This document shows positions 25,030 to 33,138 of a stretch of DNA of 64,000 bases, in pieces. Below the pieces are notes generated by a model. It was not told the DNA's origin, searched no databases, and worked only from the letters and a program-made list of their open reading frames with translations. How positions within the stretch are numbered: the stretch's first letter is position 1; each line of letters begins with the position of its first letter. The position numbers and the translations under genes are program-made. Source of the stretch: an uncultured Lachnospiraceae bacterium (GTDB lineage: Bacteria; Bacillota; Clostridia; Lachnospirales; Lachnospiraceae); the NCBI GenBank assembly GCA_910577955.1, contig CAJTNC010000009.1:1-64000 (forward strand), given 5' to 3'.

Positions 25030-25944
25030 CTACTTCTCTTTTGCCAGCCACATCTGGAGTCCGGACAATACCCCGATGAATATAGCAAGTATTACGCCCA
25101 TTGCATTGGCATAGCCAAAATGTCCGGATTGCTCGGTCAGTTTAAAGGCTGTGTAATAGATGTAGTACATTACCGTCTGTGTCCCTGAACCGCCCTGAGT
25201 CAACAACTGAATCAGCGCAAAACACTGGAAAGAGTTGATGGTGGTAATTACCAATATGTATAAAGTAGTCGGCATAATCTGAGGCCATTTAATTTTCCAG
25301 AATACCTGCATCTCCGTAGCGCCGTCCACCTGAGCCGCTTCCACCAAAGACGCATCGACGTTTCCAAGAGCAGATACATACAGAACAATCGGCTGCCCCA
25401 CCGAAGTGGTAAACAGGATCAGAATAATACACCAAAGGGCATATTTTTCATCTCCCAGCCAGTTAATGTTTTTCTCGATTGTTCCTGTCGCTTTCAACAC
25501 AGTATTTAAAATACCTGTGTAATTATCGAAAATCCATTTCCACACTACTGTTACCGCCACGGATCCGGTAACTACCGGCAAATAGAAAACACATCTGAAA
25601 GCGGAAAGAACCGGCATTTTTAATTTGTAAATAGCGGAAGATACCCACAAAGAAAAAGCCGTCACAGTAGGTACGCTCACAAATACAATGACAAAGGTAT
25701 TCCTCAAAGCTTCCAGAAACACCTTATCCTTCGTCAGTTTGATAAAATTTGTAAGCCCCACAAAATTGCTGCCGCCCTGCGCGTGCATGTTGGAATCCGT
25801 CAGACTCAGACAAATACAGATAACCATCGGAATCAAAACAAAGCCTGCAAAAAAAATCAGACTGGGCAGCATGAAGCCATATCCGGCAATATCCTCCCTG
25901 CGCTGCAAGGCACGACTTCTTTTTTGAGAAACTTGATTACTCAC
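25030..25944 (-). CDS. Sugar ABC transporter permease (MalF type)
   Basis: The product is a 304-residue membrane permease with about six transmembrane helices and the EAA loop EAAQVDGATEMQVFWKIKWPQIMP. The start is probably GTG at 25944, since AGGGGG lies ten bases before it; a GTG eight codons earlier is also open. It lies 14 bases from the second permease gene and follows the solute-binding protein gene after a region with two hairpins. Substrate assignment to sialic acid or a derivative comes from the nanA, nanE and kinase neighbours. Confidence 0.88.
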   Translation of the reverse strand: MSNQVSQKRSRALQRREDIAGYGFMLPSLIFFAGFVLIPMVICICLSLTDSNMHAQGGSNFVGLTNFIKLTKDKVFLEALRNTFVIVFVSVPTVTAFSLWVSSAIYKLKMPVLSAFRCVFYLPVVTGSVAVTVVWKWIFDNYTGILNTVLKATGTIEKNINWLGDEKYALWCIILILFTTSVGQPIVLYVSALGNVDASLVEAAQVDGATEMQVFWKIKWPQIMPTTLYILVITTINSFQCFALIQLLTQGGSGTQTVMYYIYYTAFKLTEQSGHFGYANAMGVILAIFIGVLSGLQMWLAKEK

Positions 25945-26007
25945 GAAAATCCAGCCCCCTTTCCCCACATTTGATTAAATATTGTTTTCGTTCTGTTCAT
26001 TTAAAAT

Positions 26008-26066
26008 GCCCCTCCCACTCCCTGTGGAAGGGGCGCATGCTCTGACTGATCCATTTCCTCAGAGCA
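26008..26066 (-). promoter_or_regulatory. Two hairpins between solute-binding protein and permease genes
   Basis: On the minus strand TGCTCTGA/TCAGAGCA (26066-26038) is followed by an 11-bp GC-rich stem (26034-26008, one G-U) and then ATTTTAAAT. The second looks like a weak terminator that would let the binding protein be made in excess over the permeases. Confidence 0.65.
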
Positions 26067-26080
26067 CATTTTCTATTAAA

Positions 26081-27463
26081 TTAGTTGGACGCTGCCGCGT
26101 TCGCTTCGCCCTCATACTGTGTGAGCGCTTCCGTTACATCCATGCCGGAACCAATCTGCTGAAGCATTGTCCACCATGCTGTACGCTGTCCTGCCCAGCC
26201 TGCCGTAACCTGATAGTAATCGCCCAGCTGAGGCATAAGAACCTGATATTCATCCATGATCTCGTTATCCGCCCAGATAGCAGATAAGTCTGTTCCTTCT
26301 GCCGAAGAACGAACTGCAAAATAGTTAGCTGCTTTTACCGCATCAACAGTTGCCGCAGAGTCAGCCATGTATTTGATGAACTGTTTTGATGCCTCAATAC
26401 GAGCCGCGTCTTTGTTGTCAAAGATACCGAATCCCCAGATACCGCCCTGAAGCTTAGATTCTCCCGTTTCGGAGGGGAAGCTCATAAATACGATTTCTTC
26501 GCCGGTAACAGTAAGGCCCGAGCCTGTTCCTGCGCCGTTAGGATCCAACTGCTGAGCGATATTCCAGCAGAATGCCATTTTCAGAACACCCTGATAGAAT
26601 TTTGCAATTTCATCGCCGCCTGCCAAAGATGCGTCGAACGCAATACCGTCCATGCTCTTTAACTGCTCCAGAGCTTTCACATTTTCAGGGGAGTTCCATG
26701 TGTAAGCAGTATGAGCCGCATCCGTGTAAGAACCGCCGTAGAGGTTATTTACCAGTGCGCGGGTACCCTGATCACCGCCTTGTCCTGCACAGTAAACAGC
26801 GCCAACCGTATCATTATAATGAGCGTAAAGCGCATCCACCGCTTTAATAAAATCATCCGTCGTCCATGTATGTGTTTCCAGATCGAGATACTGGTCAGCG
26901 CCCGCTTCTTTGAACGCATCCAGATTAACCGCCATACAATGAGCTGTCATAACCAAAGGATACTCATACACCGCACCGTCAGGAGCCGTGCAGGCTGTCA
27001 TAGGCGCCGCCTGAATCTCTTTTTTATCGGTGTCGTCCAGCATATCCGACAGATCGACCATGTAGCCGTTTGCACCCCAGTTTGCAACCAGACGCTCAGG
27101 TCCTTCCATGATAAGATCCGGAGCCTGATTAGCCGTAATTGCCGTATTAACCTTGTCATCGCCGTCAGCATAAGCTAAAAACTCTACGTTTACGGCAATA
27201 CCTGTCTCTGCCGTGAAACCATCCGTAAGTTCCTTAACCGTGGCCTCATCTCCCCATTTTCCGATGGGATAAGTCCAGAGAGTAATTTCGGAAGCTGCCC
27301 CCCCAGCTTCTGAAGTAACTTCTTCCGGAGTCTCCGCAGGCTCCTCATTCACTTCTTCCCTCACTTCCTCCGCCGGCTCTTCCGCTGGCGCACTGTTGTT
27401 GCCGCACGCAACTGCAGAGAGCGCCATTACTCCAACCAGAAGTAACGCTAATAACTTTTTCAT
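26081..27463 (-). CDS. Extracellular sugar-binding lipoprotein of the sialic acid importer
   Basis: The 460-residue product has a lipoprotein signal (SAVACGNN), an acidic Glu/Pro linker, and a family 1 extracellular solute-binding fold (ITLWTYPIGKW at the start of the mature domain, TAITANQAPDLIMEG). It captures the sugar outside the cell for the two downstream permeases. It has its own strong promoter in the divergent region and AGGAGAAG before the ATG. A sialic acid type substrate is inferred from the cluster. Confidence 0.88.
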   Translation of the reverse strand: MKKLLALLLVGVMALSAVACGNNSAPAEEPAEEVREEVNEEPAETPEEVTSEAGGAASEITLWTYPIGKWGDEATVKELTDGFTAETGIAVNVEFLAYADGDDKVNTAITANQAPDLIMEGPERLVANWGANGYMVDLSDMLDDTDKKEIQAAPMTACTAPDGAVYEYPLVMTAHCMAVNLDAFKEAGADQYLDLETHTWTTDDFIKAVDALYAHYNDTVGAVYCAGQGGDQGTRALVNNLYGGSYTDAAHTAYTWNSPENVKALEQLKSMDGIAFDASLAGGDEIAKFYQGVLKMAFCWNIAQQLDPNGAGTGSGLTVTGEEIVFMSFPSETGESKLQGGIWGFGIFDNKDAARIEASKQFIKYMADSAATVDAVKAANYFAVRSSAEGTDLSAIWADNEIMDEYQVLMPQLGDYYQVTAGWAGQRTAWWTMLQQIGSGMDVTEALTQYEGEANAAASN

Positions 27464-27510
27464 TCCTTTCTTCTCCTTTCAAGTATGTAATCAATTACTA
27501 GGTACTTCAA

Positions 27511-27539
27511 ATTTTACCTTCTCGCACCGCCTCTGTCAA
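27511..27539 (-). promoter_or_regulatory. Promoter of the sialic acid importer operon
   Basis: On the minus strand TTGACA (27539-27534), 17 bases and TAAAAT (27516-27511) form a near-consensus promoter for the solute-binding protein gene. Confidence 0.85.
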
Positions 27540-27567
27540 CACAAAAATAAAATTTTTTTCATTTTCT

Positions 27568-27583
27568 ATATTTGCGCGAATAT
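27568..27583. promoter_or_regulatory. Candidate operator between the two sialic acid promoters
   Basis: ATATTTGCGCGAATAT is a 14-of-16 palindrome centred between the leftward -35 (27539) and the rightward -35 (27597). It is the best operator candidate for RpiR or a catabolite regulator; its CG centre also resembles a degenerate cre site. Confidence 0.5.
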
Positions 27584-27596
27584 TTTTTCATTTTTA

Positions 27597-27625
27597 TTGA
27601 TTCCCCAAAAACCACATGCTATAAT
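27597..27625 (+). promoter_or_regulatory. Promoter of nanE-yhcH-kinase
   Basis: TTGATT (27597-27602), 17 bases and TATAAT (27620-27625), with TGC just before the -10, form a strong promoter 56 bases before nanE. Confidence 0.85.
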
Positions 27626-27680
27626 ATGAAAAGCAGTTGTAACCTATAGTTAATATGATGCGAAAGAAAGGACAAGAATT

Positions 27681-28379
27681 ATGAGAGTGACTTTAGCGGA
27701 AATACTCAAGGCAACCAAAGGGTCTATCATCGTATCCTGTCAGGCCCTGCCAAATGAACCTATGTACTGTGAAGAAATGTCCATTATGCCATTTTTTGCC
27801 AACGCCGCCAAACAGGCGGGCAGCAAATGCATCCGTACCAGCAGCATCCGGGATGTGGTAGAGATCAAAAAAGCCACCGGTCTTCCTGTCATCGGTCTGG
27901 TAAAGCGCGTCGTAGAAGGCTACGCTTCCTATATCACTCCGACCATGACAGAAATCGACGATCTGGTCAATGCAGACTCGGATATCGTCGCTTTGGACTG
28001 CACCATGAGAGAGCGCGGGGACGGCACCACAATCAACGAATTTATCGCACAGATCAAGGAAAAATATCCGGATATTGTGTTGATGGCGGATGTCTCCACC
28101 TTTGAAGAAGGCGTCAATGCGGCTAAGTGCGGCGTCAATCTGGTAGGCACCACGTTAAGCGGGTATACGGACTACTCTCCAAAAACAGACGGACCTGACT
28201 TTGAACTGGTACGGAAATTAGTCTCCGAACTTGACACCCCTGTCATCGCCGAGGGCAAGATCCATACGCCCGAAGCTGCAAAAAAAATGCTTTCTCTCGG
28301 CGCTCATGCCGTAGTGGTGGGAGGAGCGATTACCAGACCTCTGGAAATAGCGCAGCGTTTTTATAAAGGAATCGAATAG
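27681..28379 (+). CDS. nanE: N-acetylmannosamine-6-phosphate 2-epimerase
   Basis: NanE converts ManNAc-6-P to GlcNAc-6-P. The 232-residue TIM-barrel protein shows IIVSCQALPNEPMY at the N terminus, the family Lys in IGLVKR, DIVALDCTMR, LMADVSTFEEG and VIAEGKIHTPE, all in the expected order. AAAGGA precedes the ATG. It is the first gene of the rightward arm of the sialic acid locus and is followed 11 bases later by yhcH. Confidence 0.95.
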   Translation: MRVTLAEILKATKGSIIVSCQALPNEPMYCEEMSIMPFFANAAKQAGSKCIRTSSIRDVVEIKKATGLPVIGLVKRVVEGYASYITPTMTEIDDLVNADSDIVALDCTMRERGDGTTINEFIAQIKEKYPDIVLMADVSTFEEGVNAAKCGVNLVGTTLSGYTDYSPKTDGPDFELVRKLVSELDTPVIAEGKIHTPEAAKKMLSLGAHAVVVGGAITRPLEIAQRFYKGIE

Positions 28380-28390
28380 GAGGTTTTTTC

Positions 28391-28840
28391 ATGATTTATG
28401 ATAAAATGTCCAATATGAACCTGTATAAAGGGATACACAAAAATCTGGATACCGCCATTGACTTCATCACGTCCCACGATCTGAGCAAACTGCCTCTGGG
28501 CAAAACCGTTGTCGATCAGGACAATGTTTTTATTAACGTGATGGAAACCTCCGCTTTCCCCATTGAGGAAAGGCAATATGAGTTCCATAAAAACCACATG
28601 GACATTCAGATGGATCTGGAGGGCGTCGAGAGAGTGGATACCGGAGACTGTGCGGGGGCTCAATATATGAACTATAATGAAGAAGGGGATGTGGGCAGCG
28701 CCGCTGCCGCCGATCTGAGCTCCTGCCTGATCGGAAAAGACAATTTCATCATCTGTATGGCGGGCGAACCCCACAAGCCAAACATCGCCGTAAGCGACGA
28801 CCGGTTCTTAAAGAAGGCTGTCTGCAAAGTGCGCATTTAA
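28391..28840 (+). CDS. YhcH/YjgK/YiaL (DUF386) family protein
   Basis: This 149-residue cupin-like protein belongs to the family often found in sialic acid operons and proposed to act on sugar anomers. Visible marks are the FHKNHMDIQMDLEGVE block with the metal-ligand His/Asp set and FIICMAGEPHKPNIA near the end. AGGAGG lies ideally before the start. Its place between nanE and the ROK kinase supports a role in handling sialic acid or ManNAc forms, though the exact reaction of this family is not settled. Confidence 0.88.
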   Translation: MIYDKMSNMNLYKGIHKNLDTAIDFITSHDLSKLPLGKTVVDQDNVFINVMETSAFPIEERQYEFHKNHMDIQMDLEGVERVDTGDCAGAQYMNYNEEGDVGSAAAADLSSCLIGKDNFIICMAGEPHKPNIAVSDDRFLKKAVCKVRI

Positions 28841-28878
28841 CACCCTGCAGCGCTGCACCTTAACAGGAGAAATAAGAT

Positions 28879-29763
28879 ATGAACAATCTTGTATTTGACA
28901 TCGGAGGCACTTCGATTAAATACGGCGTCTGTGAGAACGACACCCTGACCGATATAAAAGAGATACCCACTCAGGCCGAAAAAGGGGGCCCCTATATACT
29001 GGAAACGATCGTTTCCCTGATTCGTTCCCGGACTGATTATGACGCCATCGGCATCAGTACCGCCGGACAGGTACACGCAAAAGAAGGCTATATTATTTAC
29101 GCCAATCAAAATATCCCAGACTATACGGGTACCCGCTACAAAGATACTCTGGAAGATATGTTTCATGTTCCCGTGGCCGTGGAGAACGATGTAAATGCGG
29201 CCGCTCTGGGGGAAGCCATCTACGGCGCCGGCAGAGACTATGAGCAGTTTCTGATGCTGACCTACGGCACCGGCGTAGGAGGCGCTGTCATAGAAAACAA
29301 AGAAGTCTTCCACGGTTCCAGTTATTCCGCCAGCGAATTCGGCGCTATCATCACCCACAGCGACGTCCGTCTCGGAGGAAATGATTTCTTCGACGGCTGC
29401 TACGAAAAATACGCTTCCACCACCGGTCTGGTACGGATGATGAAAGAATACCGCCCGGAACTGGACACAGGCAGAAAAATATTTGATCATCTTACGGATC
29501 ATACCGTTATGCAGATTATTGACCGATGGGTAGATGAGATTATGTTTGGGCTTTCCACGCTGACCCATATCTATAATCCCCCCTGCATCATCCTCGGGGG
29601 AGGTATTATGGCGCAGCCTATAATCCTGCAAAAAATCGCAGAAAAAAAGAGCCGCTTTATTATGCCCAGTTTTGCTCATGTCCATATTACCGCCGCCGCC
29701 CTCGGCAATTCCGCCGGGGTTTTGGGCGCAAATTATTTGGCGACACAGTTGATTACAAAATGA
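28879..29763 (+). CDS. nanK: ROK-family kinase, probable ManNAc kinase
   Basis: The 294-residue protein should phosphorylate ManNAc at O6. It carries the ROK ATP-binding start DIGGTSIKYGV, the catalytic Asp in ENDVNAAALGE, and GTGVGGAV. The usual zinc motif CxCGxxGCxE is missing: the equivalent segment reads GGNDFFDGCYEKYAST and keeps only the last Cys and Glu. Zinc-free ROK kinases are known among NanK-like enzymes, so activity is still expected. It ends the rightward operon and is followed by a hairpin terminator. Confidence 0.85.
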   Translation: MNNLVFDIGGTSIKYGVCENDTLTDIKEIPTQAEKGGPYILETIVSLIRSRTDYDAIGISTAGQVHAKEGYIIYANQNIPDYTGTRYKDTLEDMFHVPVAVENDVNAAALGEAIYGAGRDYEQFLMLTYGTGVGGAVIENKEVFHGSSYSASEFGAIITHSDVRLGGNDFFDGCYEKYASTTGLVRMMKEYRPELDTGRKIFDHLTDHTVMQIIDRWVDEIMFGLSTLTHIYNPPCIILGGGIMAQPIILQKIAEKKSRFIMPSFAHVHITAAALGNSAGVLGANYLATQLITK

Positions 29764-29767
29764 ATAA

Positions 29768-29800
29768 CACGCCGGTATGTTCTGCACACCGGCGTGCCGC
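29768..29800. terminator. Bidirectional terminator between nanK and the SGNH gene
   Basis: CACGCCGGT and ACCGGCGTG (29768-29776 and 29788-29796) form a 9-bp stem between convergent genes. T-rich sequence follows on the plus strand (TTTCTTCTGTT) and on the minus strand (TTATTCATTTT). Confidence 0.7.
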
Positions 29801-29820
29801 TTTCTTCTGTTCCATCTTTA

Positions 29821-30483
29821 TTATCCCTGCAGCAGTTCCGGAATTCTCTCCGCCAGAAACTTTGCAAAGGCGTTGTGAGCATCTAAACTCAGATGCATAA
29901 AATCGTAAGGATTCATCTCCACCCCCGCAATTTGTCCGGCATCCAGATAATGACAGCCCACATTCTTTGCGGCCTGCTCATACAGAGGGCCGAGAGCGCG
30001 GCTCTTCTCCACGCAGTGTTCGCCCATTTCTCCGTAAACATCCGTATTCTGATAACCCGGTTCAATCGCCGGAGGCGCAATCAGTAAAATATTAGGATTA
30101 TTGTCCCTAAATGCCTGTCTGGAATCCATGGCTTTCTGTACCAGCCTTTCCATACCCTTTGCCACATTCTCAGGCGTACTGGAAAAACGCTGTTTCACAT
30201 CATTCGTTCCCAGCATAATAAGCAGCAGATCAACCGGCTTATGAGTCATCAGGCAGGGATAGAGATACTTAAACCCGCACAGCCCTTCAAACAACGGATC
30301 TTCAAAGCAGGCCGTTCTTCCCTCCAACCCTTCTTCCGCCACATGGTAACCTTCACCCAAAAACTTCGCCAAAAGGCAGGTCCATCTTTCTGTTTCCGTA
30401 AAACGATCCATGGTTTTCGCATTGTATCCATAGGTATTGGAATCTCCAAAACATAGGATTTTTTTGATATAATCTTTACTCAT
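29821..30483 (-). CDS. SGNH/GDSL hydrolase, possible sialate O-acetylesterase
   Basis: The 220-residue cytoplasmic protein has SGNH blocks: block I CFGDSNTYGY (nucleophile Ser), a block III-type LGTNDVKQRF, and the C-terminal catalytic pair DFMHLSLDAH. No signal peptide is seen. The start at 30483 has AGGCGGGG upstream. Convergent placement right after nanK suggests it may remove acetyl groups from imported sialic acids, but SGNH esterases are diverse and this is inference only. Confidence 0.8.
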   Translation of the reverse strand: MSKDYIKKILCFGDSNTYGYNAKTMDRFTETERWTCLLAKFLGEGYHVAEEGLEGRTACFEDPLFEGLCGFKYLYPCLMTHKPVDLLLIMLGTNDVKQRFSSTPENVAKGMERLVQKAMDSRQAFRDNNPNILLIAPPAIEPGYQNTDVYGEMGEHCVEKSRALGPLYEQAAKNVGCHYLDAGQIAGVEMNPYDFMHLSLDAHNAFAKFLAERIPELLQG

Positions 30484-30533
30484 TGCCCCGCCTTTCAGAC
30501 CGCATATTTTCAAACCGTTTCTCACCGTGTTGC

Positions 30534-33023
30534 CTATTTATTCTTTTTGGACGGCAATACCACTTTATCCAGATGCCATATCTCATCCACATACTGCTGA
30601 ATGGTTCTGTCCGACGTAAATTTGCCGGAACATGCCACGTTCATGATCGCTTTCCTCGCCCAGCCTGCGCTGTCTCTGTAAGCCTCTTCCACTTTTTTCT
30701 GTGCCGCCGCATAGGCCTTGAAATCCTTCAGGATAAAATAAGTATCCGCTTTGCTTGTGGACTGTGTATTTAACAGGGAGTTATACAGGGACCGGAACAA
30801 TTCCGGATCTCTGGGAGAATAAGTCCCGTTAATCAGCTGCATCAGCACTCTTCTGATGTCCTGATCGTTGTTGAATATCTCCATCGGATTATAGCCGCCG
30901 TAGTTTTCATAGCGGATGACTTCCTCAGAACTCAGGCCGAAGATAAACGCATTCTCCTCGCCCACTTCTTCCACGATCTCCACATTCGCGCCATCCATCG
31001 TTCCGATTGTTAAAGCGCCATTTAACATAAATTTCATGTTTCCTGTACCGGAAGCTTCTTTGCTCGCCGTAGATATCTGCTCGGAGACATCCGACGCCGC
31101 AAAAATCATCTCCGCATTGGAAACACGGTAATCTTCGATAAACACCACTTTTAGCTTTCCTTTTATGGATTCATCGTTGTTGACCACATCTGCCACCGCA
31201 TTGATCAGCTTGATCGTCAGCTTCGCGTTTTTATAGCCCGCTGCCGCCTTTGCACCGAAGATAAACGTTCTCGGATAAAATTCCATGTCCGGATGATCCT
31301 TGATCTCATTGTACAAGTACATCACATGCAGAATATTGAGAAGCTGTCTCTTATACTCGTGCAGTCTCTTCACCTGTACGTCAAAGATAGATCGGGGATC
31401 CACTTCCACACCGTTGTGCTCCAGTATATAGTTCGCCAGACGCACTTTGTTCTGGTACTTGATATTCATAAATTCCTGCTGGGACTTGTAATCATCGGCA
31501 TATACTTTGAGCCCCGCAATCTTCGGCAGATCCGTGATCCAGTCCGCGCCCACATGGTTGGTCACCCAGCTTGCAAGCAGAGGATTGCCGTGCAGCAAAA
31601 ATCTACGCTGCGTGATGCCGTTTGTCTTGTTGTTGAACTTCTCGGGCATCATTTCGTAAAAGTCTTTCAACTCCTGATTTTTCAGGATTTCCGTGTGCAG
31701 TCTTGCCACGCCGTTCACCGAGTAGCCTGCCGCGATAGCCAGATGCGCCATCTTCACCTGTCCGTCATAGAGGATTGCCATCTTACGCACTTTCTCATGG
31801 TTGCCCGGATACATCTGCTCGATCCTCGCCACAAACCTTCTGTTGATCTCCTCGATGATCTGATAGATACGCGGAAGGAGTCTTGAGAACAGCTCAATCG
31901 GCCATTTTTCAAGGGCTTCCGACATAATCGTGTGGTTTGTGTAAGCACAGGTCTTCGTGGTCACTTCCCAAGCCTCATCCCAAGTCAGGAAATATTCATC
32001 CATCAGCACACGCATCAGTTCGGCCACCGCCACTGTGGGATGAGTATCGTTGAGCTGGAAAGTTGCCTTCTCATGGAACTTTCTGATATCGTCATGCTTT
32101 CTCATGTACTTCGCCACAGCTTCCTGCACGGAAGCGGAGATGAAGAAATACTGCTGTTTCAAACGGAGTTCTTTTCCCGCATAATGATTGTCATTGGGAT
32201 AGAGCACCTCCACGATATTGCGGGCTAGGTTCTGCTGCTCCACTGCCTTCTGATAGTCGCCTTTGTCAAAAGAATCCAGCTGGAAGCACTCCACCGGCTC
32301 CGCATCCCAGATGCGCAAAGTATTCACAATGCCGTTTCCATAGCCCACGATCGGCATATCGTAGGGGATCGCCTTGACAGACTGATAGCCCTCCTGACGG
32401 AAGTTGCTTCTTCCGGTCTCATCCACATAAACATTTACATAACCGCCGAATTTTATCTCTTTTGCGTATTCCGGCCTTCTCAGCTCAAAGGGATTGCCAT
32501 ACTCCAGCCAGTTGTCGGGAACCTCAACCTGAAACCCGTCCCTGATCTGCTGTTTAAACATACCGTAATGATACCGGATGCCACAGCCGTAAGCCGCATA
32601 GCCAAGAGTAGACAGTGAATCCAGGAAACATGCTGCCAGACGGCCAAGCCCTCCGTTGCCGAGCGCAGCATCGGGTTCCTGATCCTCGATCACATTGAGA
32701 TCTACGCCCAATTCCTCCAACGCTTCCGCCACCGTGACATAAGCCTGCAGGTTGATGATATTGTTGCCCAGCGCACGCCCCATCAAAAACTCCATGGACA
32801 TGTAATAGACCATCTTCGGATCCTGTTTTTCATACTCTTTCTGGGTTTCCATCCAGTAATCTACCACCGCATCTTTGATGGCGTAGGAAACGGCTTGGAA
32901 TATCTGCTGCGGCGTTGCCTCTTCCAGCGTCTTTCTATATAATGTTTTTACATTGTACAGCACACTTCTCTTAAAAAGCTCTTTGTCAAAGCTCAATTTT
33001 TTCTGCTGTGATTTCAATACCAT
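30534..33023 (-). CDS. glgP: Glycogen/starch phosphorylase
   Basis: This enzyme releases glucose-1-phosphate from alpha-1,4-glucans using PLP. The 829-residue length and motifs are typical: ALGNGGLGRLAACFLDS, GYGIRYHYG-like YGCGIRYHYGMF, NDTHPTVAV, and the PLP-Lys segment EASGTGNMKFMLNGALTIGT. AGGGAGGGAG precedes the start. It is transcribed alone after ileS. glgC and glgD lie about 27 kb further on, so the glycogen genes are dispersed. Confidence 0.96.
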   Translation of the reverse strand: MVLKSQQKKLSFDKELFKRSVLYNVKTLYRKTLEEATPQQIFQAVSYAIKDAVVDYWMETQKEYEKQDPKMVYYMSMEFLMGRALGNNIINLQAYVTVAEALEELGVDLNVIEDQEPDAALGNGGLGRLAACFLDSLSTLGYAAYGCGIRYHYGMFKQQIRDGFQVEVPDNWLEYGNPFELRRPEYAKEIKFGGYVNVYVDETGRSNFRQEGYQSVKAIPYDMPIVGYGNGIVNTLRIWDAEPVECFQLDSFDKGDYQKAVEQQNLARNIVEVLYPNDNHYAGKELRLKQQYFFISASVQEAVAKYMRKHDDIRKFHEKATFQLNDTHPTVAVAELMRVLMDEYFLTWDEAWEVTTKTCAYTNHTIMSEALEKWPIELFSRLLPRIYQIIEEINRRFVARIEQMYPGNHEKVRKMAILYDGQVKMAHLAIAAGYSVNGVARLHTEILKNQELKDFYEMMPEKFNNKTNGITQRRFLLHGNPLLASWVTNHVGADWITDLPKIAGLKVYADDYKSQQEFMNIKYQNKVRLANYILEHNGVEVDPRSIFDVQVKRLHEYKRQLLNILHVMYLYNEIKDHPDMEFYPRTFIFGAKAAAGYKNAKLTIKLINAVADVVNNDESIKGKLKVVFIEDYRVSNAEMIFAASDVSEQISTASKEASGTGNMKFMLNGALTIGTMDGANVEIVEEVGEENAFIFGLSSEEVIRYENYGGYNPMEIFNNDQDIRRVLMQLINGTYSPRDPELFRSLYNSLLNTQSTSKADTYFILKDFKAYAAAQKKVEEAYRDSAGWARKAIMNVACSGKFTSDRTIQQYVDEIWHLDKVVLPSKKNK

Positions 33024-33088
33024 AACTCCCTCCCTTTTTGGTGCTCCTCACTTCATTTCAATAACTTTTACCTTATCAGTATAATCGC

Positions 33089-33106
33089 TTTCCTTCAAAA
33101 AGGAAA
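33089..33106. promoter_or_regulatory. Inverted repeat upstream of glgP
   Basis: TTTCCTT-CAAA-AAGGAAA is a 7-bp inverted repeat immediately upstream of a minus-strand TATACT (33082-33077) and may be a glgP operator. No good -35 box accompanies it. Confidence 0.4.
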
Positions 33107-33138
33107 TATACAAAACATACAATTTATCGTATTTGTCA

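Noticed and set aside
27569..27582. Canonical cre (CcpA) site in the sialic acid control region
   Set aside because: The symmetry is good but the match to the cre consensus is poor, so it is listed only as a candidate operator.
28361..29787. Long minus-strand open frames (137 and 316 residues) opposite yhcH and the ROK kinase
   Set aside because: They are antisense to well-recognised genes and have no family features.
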